This document shows positions 16,304 through 23,868 of a stretch of DNA of 64,000 nucleotides, in pieces (within the stretch, counting starts at the first letter, position 1; each line of letters starts with the position of its first letter). The notes under the pieces were generated by a model. That model made no database searches, was not told where the DNA came from, and saw only the letters and a list, made by a program, of their open reading frames with translations. This DNA is from JAKALD01 sp963817785 (lineage in GTDB: Bacteria > Pseudomonadota > Gammaproteobacteria > Burkholderiales > SG8-39): assembly GCA_963817785.1 (NCBI GenBank), contig CAWFPL010000006.1:1-64000 (forward strand). The letters run 5' to 3'. Position numbers and translations under genes: made by a program.

Positions 16304-17162
16304 GTCCAACGCCGCGCGCCCGGAGTTCGTGCGCGAGTCCCTCGAGACCGCCTTCGGCGTGGTCCAGAAGCCGCTCACCGCGTGGGAGAGGATCCTGAAC
16401 CAGGGCTGGATACGCAAGAGCCTGATGCTGGTGGCGCTGGCGCTCGCCTGGCAGCTGTACGCGGCGCACCTGAACAACCCGCTGCTGTTTCCGGAGTTCA
16501 GCGCCACTGTGACGGCGCTGTGGCAGGCGATCGCCAGCGGGGGGCTGCTGGGCAAGGCGTGGTACTCGATCCGGGTGCTGCTCATGGGCTACGCGGCCGG
16601 GGTGGCGCTGGCGCTGGTGCTCACGGTGCTGGCGATCAACAGCCGGGTGGGCACCGACCTGCTGGAGACGCTGACTTCGCTGTTCAACCCGCTGCCGGCG
16701 ATCGCGCTGCTGCCGCTGGCGCTGATCTGGTTCGGGCTAGGCAACGGCAGCATCGTGTTCGTGCTGATCCACTCGGTGCTCTGGGCGGTGGCGCTGAACA
16801 CGCACTCGGGGTTCCTGTCGGTGTCCAACACCCTGCGCATGGTGGGACGCAACTACGGGCTGCGCGGGCCGGTGTACGTGGCCAAGATCCTGATCCCGGC
16901 GGCCTTCCCGAGCATCCTGTCGGGGCTCAAGATCGGCTGGGCGTTCGCCTGGCGCACGCTGATCGCGGCGGAGCTGGTGTTCGGGGTGAGCTCGGGCTCG
17001 GGGGGGCTGGGCTGGTTCATCTACGAGCGCAAGAACGAGCTCGACATTCCGGCCGTCTTCGCCGGGCTGTTCACCGTGATCCTGATCGGGCTGGCGGTGG
17101 AGAACCTGATCTTCCGCAACATCGAGGCCCGCACCGTGCGCAAGTGGGGCATGCAGCACTAG
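16296..17162 (+). CDS. ABC transporter permease (TauC/SsuC-like)
   Basis: 288 residues with about six hydrophobic helices, starting near IRKSLMLVALALAWQLYA. The cytoplasmic coupling motif lies around KILIPAAFPSILSGLKIGWAFAW. It ends in the charged tail EARTVRKWGMQH, common in this permease family. It forms the membrane channel of the importer encoded from 14443. The last 19 bases of the gene and the 22 bases after it recur at 21004-21044 on the far side of the biotin cassette. Confidence 0.93.
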   Translation: MSESNAARPEFVRESLETAFGVVQKPLTAWERILNQGWIRKSLMLVALALAWQLYAAHLNNPLLFPEFSATVTALWQAIASGGLLGKAWYSIRVLLMGYAAGVALALVLTVLAINSRVGTDLLETLTSLFNPLPAIALLPLALIWFGLGNGSIVFVLIHSVLWAVALNTHSGFLSVSNTLRMVGRNYGLRGPVYVAKILIPAAFPSILSGLKIGWAFAWRTLIAAELVFGVSSGSGGLGWFIYERKNELDIPAVFAGLFTVILIGLAVENLIFRNIEARTVRKWGMQH

Positions 17163-17184
17163 TGACGCGGGGGTGAGAAGCGCT
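17144..17184 (+). repeat. 41-bp direct repeat, left copy (permease 3' end plus half hairpin)
   Basis: This 41-bp stretch, from the last codons of the permease into GACGCGGGGGTGAGAAGCGCT, matches 21004-21044 at 39 of 41 positions by eye. It contains only the left arm of the GCGGGGGT/ACCCCCGC hairpin. Sequence unlike the repeat family starts at 17185. The right copy keeps the full hairpin, so the junction seems to lie inside the hairpin loop here. The two copies bracket bioF, bioD, bioA and the diiron-type gene. Confidence 0.85.
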
Positions 17185-17250
17185 CCCGGGTTCAGGGAGT
17201 AGGTTTGGCCCGGGATTGCCTTGCACGGCTCTGCATCGAGGACTTACTGC

Positions 17251-18408
17251 TTGAACCCCAGCCATTCTGATGCAGCGGGACGGCACTACGAGAAGATCCT
17301 CTCGGCCCTGGAGCACCGCGGGCGCCTGCGGACCCTTGCGCCGCCGCGCGGCGTGGATTTCTCATCGAACGACTACCTCGCGCTGAGCGACGCGGCACCC
17401 ATCCGGCAAGCCCTGATCGCAGCCCTCGACAGGGGAATACCGGTGGGGGCGGGGGGGTCGCGACTGCTTCGCGGGAACCACCCGGAGCACGAGGCTCTCG
17501 AAGCCCAGGCCGCGTCCATATTCGGAGTGGAGCGCGCGCTTTATTTCGGCGGCGGATTCATCGCCAACTTCGCGCTCCTGTCTCTGCTGCCGCAACGGGA
17601 CGATGTCGTCGTCTACGACGCCCTGATTCACGCCAGCTGCCATGAAGGCATGCGCGCCGGCGCCGCGCGATGCGTCGCTGCCGCTCACAATGATGCGGGC
17701 GCGGTAGAGGACAGGCTGCGCGATTGGCGCGCCGCCGGCGGCAAGGGTCGCGCGTGGATCGTCGTGGAAAGCCTGTACAGCATGGACGGCGACCGCGCGC
17801 CGCTGGCTGAGCTGGCCGACATCGCCGCTCGATATGAGGCCATGCTGGTGATTGACGAGGCGCACGCGACCGGCGTTTTCGGTCCCGAAGGCCGAGGGCT
17901 TTCCGCCGCTTACGAAGGCCGCGAAAACGTCATCGCAGTTCACACTTGCGGCAAGGCGCTCGGCGCGATGGGCGCCTTGGTGTGCGGCCCGGCGCCGATC
18001 ATCGAATTTCTGATCAACCGCAGTCGGGCGTTCATCTACGCCACCGCTCCGTCGCCGCTCATGGCGGTCGCCGTGCGGGAGGCGCTCGAGCTGCTGAAGC
18101 GCGAGCCGCAGCGGCGCCTGCGGTTGCAGCGCCTGATGGCTTTTGCCAACCGCGAGATCGAACTGCGCTGCGGCGTGCGACCGAGCGGATCGCAGATCCT
18201 GCCCGTTGTCGTCGGCGACGGCCGCCGCGCGATGCGTCTTGCGCAAGCCATGCAGGCGCGCGGATACGACATCCGCGGCATTCGTCCGCCTACCGTACCG
18301 GAGGGAAGCGCGCGCCTCAGAATCGCCCTGACGCTGCGGGTCGATGAAGCGACGACGGCAGCCATGCTGGACGTCTTGGCAGAGGAGCTCCAGGAGATGC
18401 GCGCATGA
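17251..18408 (+). CDS. bioF: 8-amino-7-oxononanoate synthase
   Basis: 385 residues if translated from TTG 17251, which follows TCGAGGA at 8 nt; TTG 17221 is an alternative with no ribosome site. It is an alpha-oxoamine synthase that condenses a pimeloyl thioester with L-alanine using PLP. Visible motifs are FSSNDYLAL, GGSRLLRGNHPEHEALE, VVESLYSMDGDRAPL, VIDEAHATGVFG, and the PLP-binding Lys235 in HTCGKALGAMGA. Length matches E. coli BioF. First gene of a tight bioF-bioD-bioA cluster; bioD starts inside its stop codon. No bioC, bioH, bioW, bioI or bioZ is nearby to supply pimeloyl-ACP or -CoA. Confidence 0.93.
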   Translation: MNPSHSDAAGRHYEKILSALEHRGRLRTLAPPRGVDFSSNDYLALSDAAPIRQALIAALDRGIPVGAGGSRLLRGNHPEHEALEAQAASIFGVERALYFGGGFIANFALLSLLPQRDDVVVYDALIHASCHEGMRAGAARCVAAAHNDAGAVEDRLRDWRAAGGKGRAWIVVESLYSMDGDRAPLAELADIAARYEAMLVIDEAHATGVFGPEGRGLSAAYEGRENVIAVHTCGKALGAMGALVCGPAPIIEFLINRSRAFIYATAPSPLMAVAVREALELLKREPQRRLRLQRLMAFANREIELRCGVRPSGSQILPVVVGDGRRAMRLAQAMQARGYDIRGIRPPTVPEGSARLRIALTLRVDEATTAAMLDVLAEELQEMRA

Positions 18409-19034
18409 ATGGTTGCTTCGTCGTCGCCGCCACCGATACCGGGGTCGGCAAGACGGTGTTCGCTGCGGCACTGACCCTCGCGCTGTCCGGCGTCTATTTC
18501 AAGCCGCTGCAGTCCGGCCTGGAAGAGGAGACCGACACGGATGCCGTTCGCCGGCTGACGGAGTTGCCGCCCGGGCATTTCCTGCCCGAACGCTACCGGC
18601 TGCGCAGCGCCTTGTCGCCGCACCGCTCGGCGGAGATCGACGGCATGGAAATCGACCCCGGGCAACTGACGTTACCCCGGACGGAGCGCCCCTTGATCGT
18701 CGAGGGCGCGGGAGGCCTGCTCGTGCCGCTCACCCGCAAGGTGCTCTACATCGATGTTTTTGCGCGCTGGGGGGCGCCCGTAATCCTGTGTGCGCGCACG
18801 ACGCTGGGGACGATCAACCACACGCTGCTGTCTCTGGAAGCCTTGCGCCGCCGTAGCGTCCCGATCCGCGGCGTGGTCTTCGTTGGCGACGGGAATCCGG
18901 ATAACGAGCGCACGATCGCGGAGATGGGATCGATCCGCCCGCTGGGCCGCCTGCCGAGGTTGGCGGTATTGACGCGCGAGCGCCTCGCGCAGGCTTTCGC
19001 CGAGAACTTTCGGCCGCAGGACTTTGCGGCCTGA
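18405..19034 (+). CDS. bioD: dethiobiotin synthetase
   Basis: 209 residues. The P-loop ATDTGVGKT is at 9-17, followed by YFKPLQSG (Lys of the carbamate site), LRSALSPHRSAE and VEGAGGLLVPL. It closes the ureido ring of dethiobiotin from diaminopelargonate, CO2 and ATP. Overlaps bioF by 4 nt and is followed 12 bp later by bioA. The shortness relative to E. coli (about 225) is normal. Confidence 0.94.
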   Translation: MNGCFVVAATDTGVGKTVFAAALTLALSGVYFKPLQSGLEEETDTDAVRRLTELPPGHFLPERYRLRSALSPHRSAEIDGMEIDPGQLTLPRTERPLIVEGAGGLLVPLTRKVLYIDVFARWGAPVILCARTTLGTINHTLLSLEALRRRSVPIRGVVFVGDGNPDNERTIAEMGSIRPLGRLPRLAVLTRERLAQAFAENFRPQDFAA

Positions 19035-19046
19035 GCAGAAACGTCG

Positions 19047-20315
19047 ATGACGGGCATACGTTCTTCCCCGATCTGGCATCCATTCACGCAACATGCGCTT
19101 GTGCCGCAGATGACCGCGGTGGCCAGCGCCAAGGATGCCTATCTGTATACGGAGGATGGCCGGCGCCTGATCGACGGCATCGCCTCGTGGTGGGTGGTGA
19201 CCCACGGCCATTGCCACCCGCACATCGTGCGCGCCATCGGTGAGCAGGCGCGGCGGCTCGACCAGGTGATTTTTGCCGGCCACACGCACGAGCCGGCGGA
19301 GCGACTGGCGCGCCGGCTGGTCGAGCTCACCCCCGATGGGCTCGACCGCGTGTTCTTTTCCGACAGCGGTTCGACCAGCGTCGAAGTCGCGCTGAAGATG
19401 GCGCTGGGCTACTGGCGCCACATCGGCGAGTCGCGCCGGCGCATCGTCGCGCTGGAGCACGGCTATCACGGCGACACGATCGGCACCATGTCGGTCGGCG
19501 CACGCGGCGTGTTCAACGCGCCCTATGAGCCGCTGTTGTTCGAAGTCGATCGGGTTCCTTTTCCCCATGTCGGGGGCGAGCAGGATACGCTGGATGCGCT
19601 GGATGCCGCCTGCCGGAAAGCGCCGGTCGCCGCTTTCATCACCGAGCCGCTGGTGCTCGGCGCGGGCGGCATGCTGATGTACGCGCCGCGGGTTCTGACG
19701 GCGATGAAGCAGATCTGCGAGCGGCATCGCGTGCTGTTCATTGCAGACGAGGTCATGACGGCGTGGGGCCGCACGGGCACCGTTTTCGCCTGCGAGCAGG
19801 CGAATGTCGTCCCCGATATCGCCTGCTACGCAAAAGGAATCACCGGCGGTGCGCTGCCGCTGGCGGTGACGATGTGCCGGGAGGAGATATTCGAAGCGCA
19901 CTACTCGCCCGACCGCCGGCGGACATTCTTCCACTCCAGCTCTTACACGGCCAACCCCATCGCCTGCGCGGCCGCCAACGCGAATCTGGAGCTGTGGGAG
20001 CTGGAGCCCGTTCTTGAGCGGATTGCCCGCATCGGCGCTCATCACGACAGGCGGCTTGAGGCGTTCCGGGAGGACGCGCGCTTCACGAACGTCCGCCGGA
20101 CCGGGACCATTGCCGCGCTCGACATACGCGTGGCGGACGACGGCTATCTCGCGGACGTGGGCCCGAAACTCTACGATTTCTTCGGCAGGCGCGGGCTGCT
20201 GCTCCGGCCGCTCGGCAACACGATTTACATCTTGCCGCCTTATTGTGTGACAACGGAGGATCTCGATGCCATCTACGACGCGATTGCAGCCGCGGGCGAT
20301 GCGGTCGGAGTTTGA
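19047..20315 (+). CDS. bioA: adenosylmethionine-8-amino-7-oxononanoate aminotransferase
   Basis: 422 residues. It begins with the BioA hallmark IWHPFTQH, followed by GIASWWVVTHGHCHPHI and DSGSTSVEVALKMALGYW; it contains FIADEVMTAWGRTG and the PLP-binding Lys263 in CYAKGITGG. It uses SAM as amino donor to convert KAPA to DAPA. Third gene of the cassette. Its last 50 bp overlap the fourth gene, whose ribosome site GGAGGA lies within bioA. Confidence 0.95.
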   Translation: MTGIRSSPIWHPFTQHALVPQMTAVASAKDAYLYTEDGRRLIDGIASWWVVTHGHCHPHIVRAIGEQARRLDQVIFAGHTHEPAERLARRLVELTPDGLDRVFFSDSGSTSVEVALKMALGYWRHIGESRRRIVALEHGYHGDTIGTMSVGARGVFNAPYEPLLFEVDRVPFPHVGGEQDTLDALDAACRKAPVAAFITEPLVLGAGGMLMYAPRVLTAMKQICERHRVLFIADEVMTAWGRTGTVFACEQANVVPDIACYAKGITGGALPLAVTMCREEIFEAHYSPDRRRTFFHSSSYTANPIACAAANANLELWELEPVLERIARIGAHHDRRLEAFREDARFTNVRRTGTIAALDIRVADDGYLADVGPKLYDFFGRRGLLLRPLGNTIYILPPYCVTTEDLDAIYDAIAAAGDAVGV

Positions 20316-20943
20316 GTCAGCCAACGCCGGTCTCGCCGGTCGTGTCGAGGCCATGCTGGAGCGCTACGTTGCGCTTGGCGCGCCGCATGCCAGGCTGCTC
20401 AACACGTTGTCGATGCTCGAGCATATCGGCAGCCGAAAAATCATGGCGACCCAATCCGGCAGAGGGCTCGAGCAGCCGACTCTCAAGCACCTCGCGGAGG
20501 AAACGCGTCATGCCTTCTTCTTCAAGCGACACGCGGAGAGGGTTGCCCGACGCAGTCTCGACTATTCGGCGGAGGTTCTGGCTGCGCCGGCCGCCGCGCG
20601 GATGTATTTCCAGCGACTCGACGCCAGCACGGCCAAGGCGCTCGGGCGTACGGCAAATCGGAGAGCGGCGTATTTGTGCATGTCGATGGTGGTCGAGTTC
20701 CGCGCGGTCTGGCTATATCGGATCTACCATGCGGTGCTCGAACGCAGTCGGTCGCCACTCTCGCTCAAAGGCGTGCTGGCGGAGGAGGAGGGGCATCTGG
20801 AGGAGATGGCCGGCGCCCTGGTGGCGATTGGCGCGTCGGATGCGGCGCTTATCGAACGTCTGTGTCGGGCGGAGCAGAGGCTATTCGAGCGACTGCTCAT
20901 CGCTCTCGAACGCAGCGTCGAGGAATTCGCACTCGCCGCCTGA
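20266..20943 (+). CDS. ferritin-like diiron-type protein in biotin cassette, unknown function
   Basis: 225 residues from ATG 20266, which has GGAGGA upstream inside bioA; ATG 20299 is a second choice. I do not recognise a named family. The sequence is helical and carries the six-ligand carboxylate-bridged diiron pattern in order: Glu52 (SMLEHIG), Glu79xxHis82 (AEETRH), Glu144 (VVEFRAVW) and Glu174xxHis177 (EEEGHLEE). This is the E, ExxH, E, ExxH layout of ferritin-like oxidases and hydroxylases such as Coq7. No signal peptide or membrane helix. GC is lower than in flanking genes (33 of 60 bases at 20401-20460). Translational overlap with bioA strongly suggests a role in biotin formation. An oxidative step yielding a pimeloyl precursor is a hypothesis; an iron-storage or unrelated role is not excluded. 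Confidence 0.8.
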   Translation: MPSTTRLQPRAMRSEFESANAGLAGRVEAMLERYVALGAPHARLLNTLSMLEHIGSRKIMATQSGRGLEQPTLKHLAEETRHAFFFKRHAERVARRSLDYSAEVLAAPAAARMYFQRLDASTAKALGRTANRRAAYLCMSMVVEFRAVWLYRIYHAVLERSRSPLSLKGVLAEEEGHLEEMAGALVAIGASDAALIERLCRAEQRLFERLLIALERSVEEFALAA

Positions 20944-20986
20944 ACCCCCTCTGATCGTTGCGGGCGCCGCAGATGCGCTACATTCC

Positions 20987-21022
20987 GCGCACGGCGTTCC
21001 GATGTGGGGCGTGCAGCCCTAG
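20987..21022 (+). pseudogene. possible 3' remnant of an ABC permease gene
   Basis: Read in frame up to the TAG at 21020-21022, this stretch gives AHGVPMWGVQP, which lines up with the permease C-terminus ARTVRKWGMQH at 17127-17162. Similarity does not continue upstream. It looks like a permease gene 3' end left behind where the biotin cassette was joined, or the end of a lost second permease copy. The piece is too short to prove this on its own. Confidence 0.4.
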
Positions 21023-21044
21023 TGACGCGGGGGTGAGAAGCGCT
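21004..21044 (+). repeat. 41-bp direct repeat, right copy
   Basis: Partner of 17144-17184 (two mismatches, both inside the former coding part). Here the sequence continues into the complete hairpin, suggesting that this copy keeps the ancestral downstream flank. Confidence 0.85.
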
Positions 21045-21054
21045 TGACCCCCGC
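21027..21054. terminator. complete dispersed hairpin element
   Basis: GCGGGGGT (21027-21034) and ACCCCCGC (21047-21054) form an 8-bp stem with a 12-nt loop, followed by ACCCCCTTAG. In reverse orientation it matches the 39-bp units at 535-612. It sits between the convergent biotin cassette and flavoprotein gene, a place for a two-way terminator. Confidence 0.65.
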
Positions 21055-21081
21055 ACCCCCTTAGGCGACGCCGGGGTGCGG

Positions 21082-22656
21082 CTAGGCCGCCGACGGCAAG
21101 CGCGGTCCGCTCCGCGCGCGCGCGGCGGCCTCCCGCCCCGCGATGCGGCCGCCGACGAAGCATTCCGCCAGGTTGCCGCCCGACAGGTAGAGGTGCCCGA
21201 ACACGCTGCCGATCTCTCCCGCGGCGTAGAGCCCGCCGATCGGCGAGCCGAAAGCGTTCAGCACGCGCTGGCGTGCGTCGTGCACCGGGCCGCCCTGCGT
21301 GTTGGCGACCATGGGCCAGACCGCGGCGGTGTAGTACGGCGGCCCGCTCAGCTCGGCCATGGACCACGGCTCGCGGCCGTAATCTGCGTCCCGCCCCTCT
21401 CGGCAGAAGCGGTTCCAGCGCTCGACGCTCTCATGCAGGTGCGCGGCGTCCGCGCCGGTGAGCGTGGCGAGCTCCTCGATCGAGCCGGCCTTGTGGATGA
21501 GGCCGAGCTCGAGCTCCCTGCGGTTGTCCTTGCTCCACTCGAATTCCATCCGCCGGTCGTTGTAGGTGGGAAAGCCGAGCGCGTGGCTCTCGAACGCCCT
21601 GCCGTCGGTGACCAGATGGGACGGGATGCGCGGATAGGTCTGGGTGACGGGATCGAAGTGGATCATCGGCCGGTGGCCGGTGTCGCCGCAATACGGCGGA
21701 TATTCGTTCATATAGCGGCGGCCCGACTGGTCGACGACGATCCACGGCATGCGCACGTCGTGCGCCGCGGTGAAGAACGCCGGGACCTCCGCTTCCGCGT
21801 CGAGCCCATTGCCCGGAGTCCAGTCGCGGAACCGGGTGAGGCGGATCCCGTAGGGATAGTCGGGGTCGACGTGGCGCAGCCCGTAGGTGCCGTGGTAGTG
21901 CCACATGTGCCAGAGGTCCGCGCCGACCGCCTGCGCCATGCGAATTCCGTCCCCGGTGTTGCCGAGGAACGCGCTCGGCAGCACCGGCTTCTCCTGCCAA
22001 TACTGGATCTTCATGTCGCTCGCGGCCTCGAAGCCGCCGCAGGCGAGGACCACGCCGCCCGCGGCGCGGATGCGGCGGCGCCGTCCGTCCGTTTCGACGA
22101 CGACGCCTTCGACGCGGCCGTCCGCCGAGCGGACAAGCTCGCGCGCCCGGCTCGCGAGGCGCACCTCGATGGGCCGGGCCTGGACGTTGTGGAGCACCAC
22201 CTTGAACAGGCGCGCCCCGCCGCGCAGCCCACGCACGTGCGGGAAGTCGCGCCGCGGATCGAAGCCCGGCACGTCGGCGATGGACGCGAAGCCGAAGCTC
22301 CTGTAGCCCTCGAACGGGTAATTGGCGTCGGTCTGGACGTGGACGACCTTGGCGCCGCTCGTGGCGGCGAGCTCCTCGATGAAACCGCCGACGTTCGCCA
22401 TGCCGTCGGCGAGCGCGCGCAGCGTCTCGTCCGGCGCCGTGCCGGCGTTGGTCGCGCGCAGGTAGGCCAGGGCGTCCCGCGCCGACGAGGTCGTGCGCAC
22501 GCCGCCCGCCGAGCAGATCGAGATCCCGCCCGGATCCGGCATCTTCTCCAGCAGCAGCACCCGCGCGCCGCGCTCGGCGGCCGCGATCGCGCTGATCCCG
22601 CCGGCGAAGCCGAAGCCGACCACGACCACGTCGAACGCTTCGTCGAACCCGCTCAT
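21082..22656 (-). CDS. FAD-dependent oxidoreductase, fumarate reductase / ketosteroid dehydrogenase type
   Basis: 524 residues from ATG 22656; the frame is open further upstream, but only from MSGFDEAFD does it resemble a protein family. N-terminal FAD motif VVVVGFGFAGG at about 10-20, then LLLEKMPDPGGIS, and the C-terminal FAD part GGPVHDARQRVLNAFG and GLYAAGEIGSVFG. This is the flavoprotein family of soluble fumarate reductases and 3-ketosteroid dehydrogenases, which act on C-C bonds next to a carbonyl or carboxylate. No haem domain or signal peptide is seen. The gene follows the acyl-CoA dehydrogenase gene by 11 bp on the same strand. Confidence 0.88.
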   Translation of the reverse strand: MSGFDEAFDVVVVGFGFAGGISAIAAAERGARVLLLEKMPDPGGISICSAGGVRTTSSARDALAYLRATNAGTAPDETLRALADGMANVGGFIEELAATSGAKVVHVQTDANYPFEGYRSFGFASIADVPGFDPRRDFPHVRGLRGGARLFKVVLHNVQARPIEVRLASRARELVRSADGRVEGVVVETDGRRRRIRAAGGVVLACGGFEAASDMKIQYWQEKPVLPSAFLGNTGDGIRMAQAVGADLWHMWHYHGTYGLRHVDPDYPYGIRLTRFRDWTPGNGLDAEAEVPAFFTAAHDVRMPWIVVDQSGRRYMNEYPPYCGDTGHRPMIHFDPVTQTYPRIPSHLVTDGRAFESHALGFPTYNDRRMEFEWSKDNRRELELGLIHKAGSIEELATLTGADAAHLHESVERWNRFCREGRDADYGREPWSMAELSGPPYYTAAVWPMVANTQGGPVHDARQRVLNAFGSPIGGLYAAGEIGSVFGHLYLSGGNLAECFVGGRIAGREAAARARSGPRLPSAA

Positions 22657-22667
22657 CGGCCGCCGCC

Positions 22668-23822
22668 TCAGCCGCGGAAAGGATCGATGCCCGTGAGCTC
22701 GCGCCCCTGGATGAGCGTCAGGATGCCCGGCGTGCCGTCGGGGATCGAGATCGTGCGCACGTCGCGCGCCAGCTGCTCGAGGCCCAGCTCCCGGCTCAGG
22801 CCCATGGCGCCGTGGATGCGCATGGCCAGGGCGACCGCCCGATCGCAGCAATCCACCGAGTAGCGCTTCGCCATCGCGGACAGGCCGTTGGCGCGTTCCC
22901 CCCGGTCGATGGCGGCGAGCGCGTTGTAGCAGACCAGCCGGCTCGCGATCACCGCCGTCTCGATGTCCGCGAGGTCCTGCTGGATCAGCTGAAAGCCCCC
23001 GATCGCGCGGCCGAACTGCTTTCTCACGCCCGCGTACGAGCGCGCCGCGTCCAGCGCCCTTTGCGCGAGGTTGACCGCCATCAGCCCGACCAGCGGGCGG
23101 TTGGCCAGCCAGGTGAGGGTCAGCAGCCGGGCGGTGTCGCCGCTATCGGGGCACAGGTTGCGGCGCGGCACGCGGCAGCCGTCGAACAGGACTTCGGCCA
23201 GCGGCGCCTGACGCAATCCCATCATGTCGAGCTCGCGCGCCTCGAAGCTCGACTCCGAGCGGTCGACGAGCACCCGCGCCAGGCGCGTGCTGCCGTCGGC
23301 GTTGCCGATGCGGCAGGTGACGTTGATCACGTCGCAGACCGTCGCGTTGGAGATCCACTGCTTGCGCCCGTTGAGGAGCAGATGATCGCCGTCCTCGGTC
23401 GCGGTCGTCTTCACCCCGCGCGGATCGGAGCCGACGTCCGGCTCGGTGCTCGCGGTGCAGGCGATCCGGCGCCCCGCGATGAGATCGGGCAGGAAGCGTT
23501 CCTTCTGCTCCGGGGTGCAGCCGAAATGGATGCGCGCGTTGGTGGCCTCGTGAGGCTGGAGTATCAGCGCGACCGACGGCGGAATCTGCTCCGCGATGAG
23601 CCCGTAATCGAGCATGCGCAGGCCCGCGCCCCCGCCTTCTTCCGGGATGCGCGCGCAGGTCAGGCCGAGGTCCGCCGCCTTCGCCATGATCTTCAGGATC
23701 GCCGCCTTCGGCAGCGGCCGGTCGCGATCGTTCGCGGCCAGGATGGGCTGAATGTGCTTGTCCACCAGCCGCTTCGCGGCATCCACCATCAGCCGCTGCT
23801 CGGACGTGAGCGAAAAATCCAT
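22668..23822 (-). CDS. acyl-CoA dehydrogenase family protein with Asp at the usual catalytic Glu site
   Basis: 384 residues from ATG 23822 (MDFSLTSEQR). The acyl-CoA dehydrogenase fold is clear: CTASTEPDVGSDPRGV, WISNATVCDVINV, FGRAIGGFQLIQQDLADIE, then HGAMGLSRELGLEQLARDVR. At the position of the catalytic Glu of medium-chain enzymes (YEGT) the sequence has PDGT, that is Asp362. Some cyclic-acyl-CoA dehydrogenases use Asp as base, so activity may persist with altered specificity. It oxidises an acyl-CoA to an enoyl-CoA with electrons to ETF. It probably shares an operon with the AcuI-like gene upstream and the flavoprotein gene downstream. Confidence 0.92.
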   Translation of the reverse strand: MDFSLTSEQRLMVDAAKRLVDKHIQPILAANDRDRPLPKAAILKIMAKAADLGLTCARIPEEGGGAGLRMLDYGLIAEQIPPSVALILQPHEATNARIHFGCTPEQKERFLPDLIAGRRIACTASTEPDVGSDPRGVKTTATEDGDHLLLNGRKQWISNATVCDVINVTCRIGNADGSTRLARVLVDRSESSFEARELDMMGLRQAPLAEVLFDGCRVPRRNLCPDSGDTARLLTLTWLANRPLVGLMAVNLAQRALDAARSYAGVRKQFGRAIGGFQLIQQDLADIETAVIASRLVCYNALAAIDRGERANGLSAMAKRYSVDCCDRAVALAMRIHGAMGLSRELGLEQLARDVRTISIPDGTPGILTLIQGRELTGIDPFRG

Positions 23823-23868
23823 TTGCGAGTTCCCTAAAGGCTGGCCGCCGCTGTGCCGCGCGCGGAAT

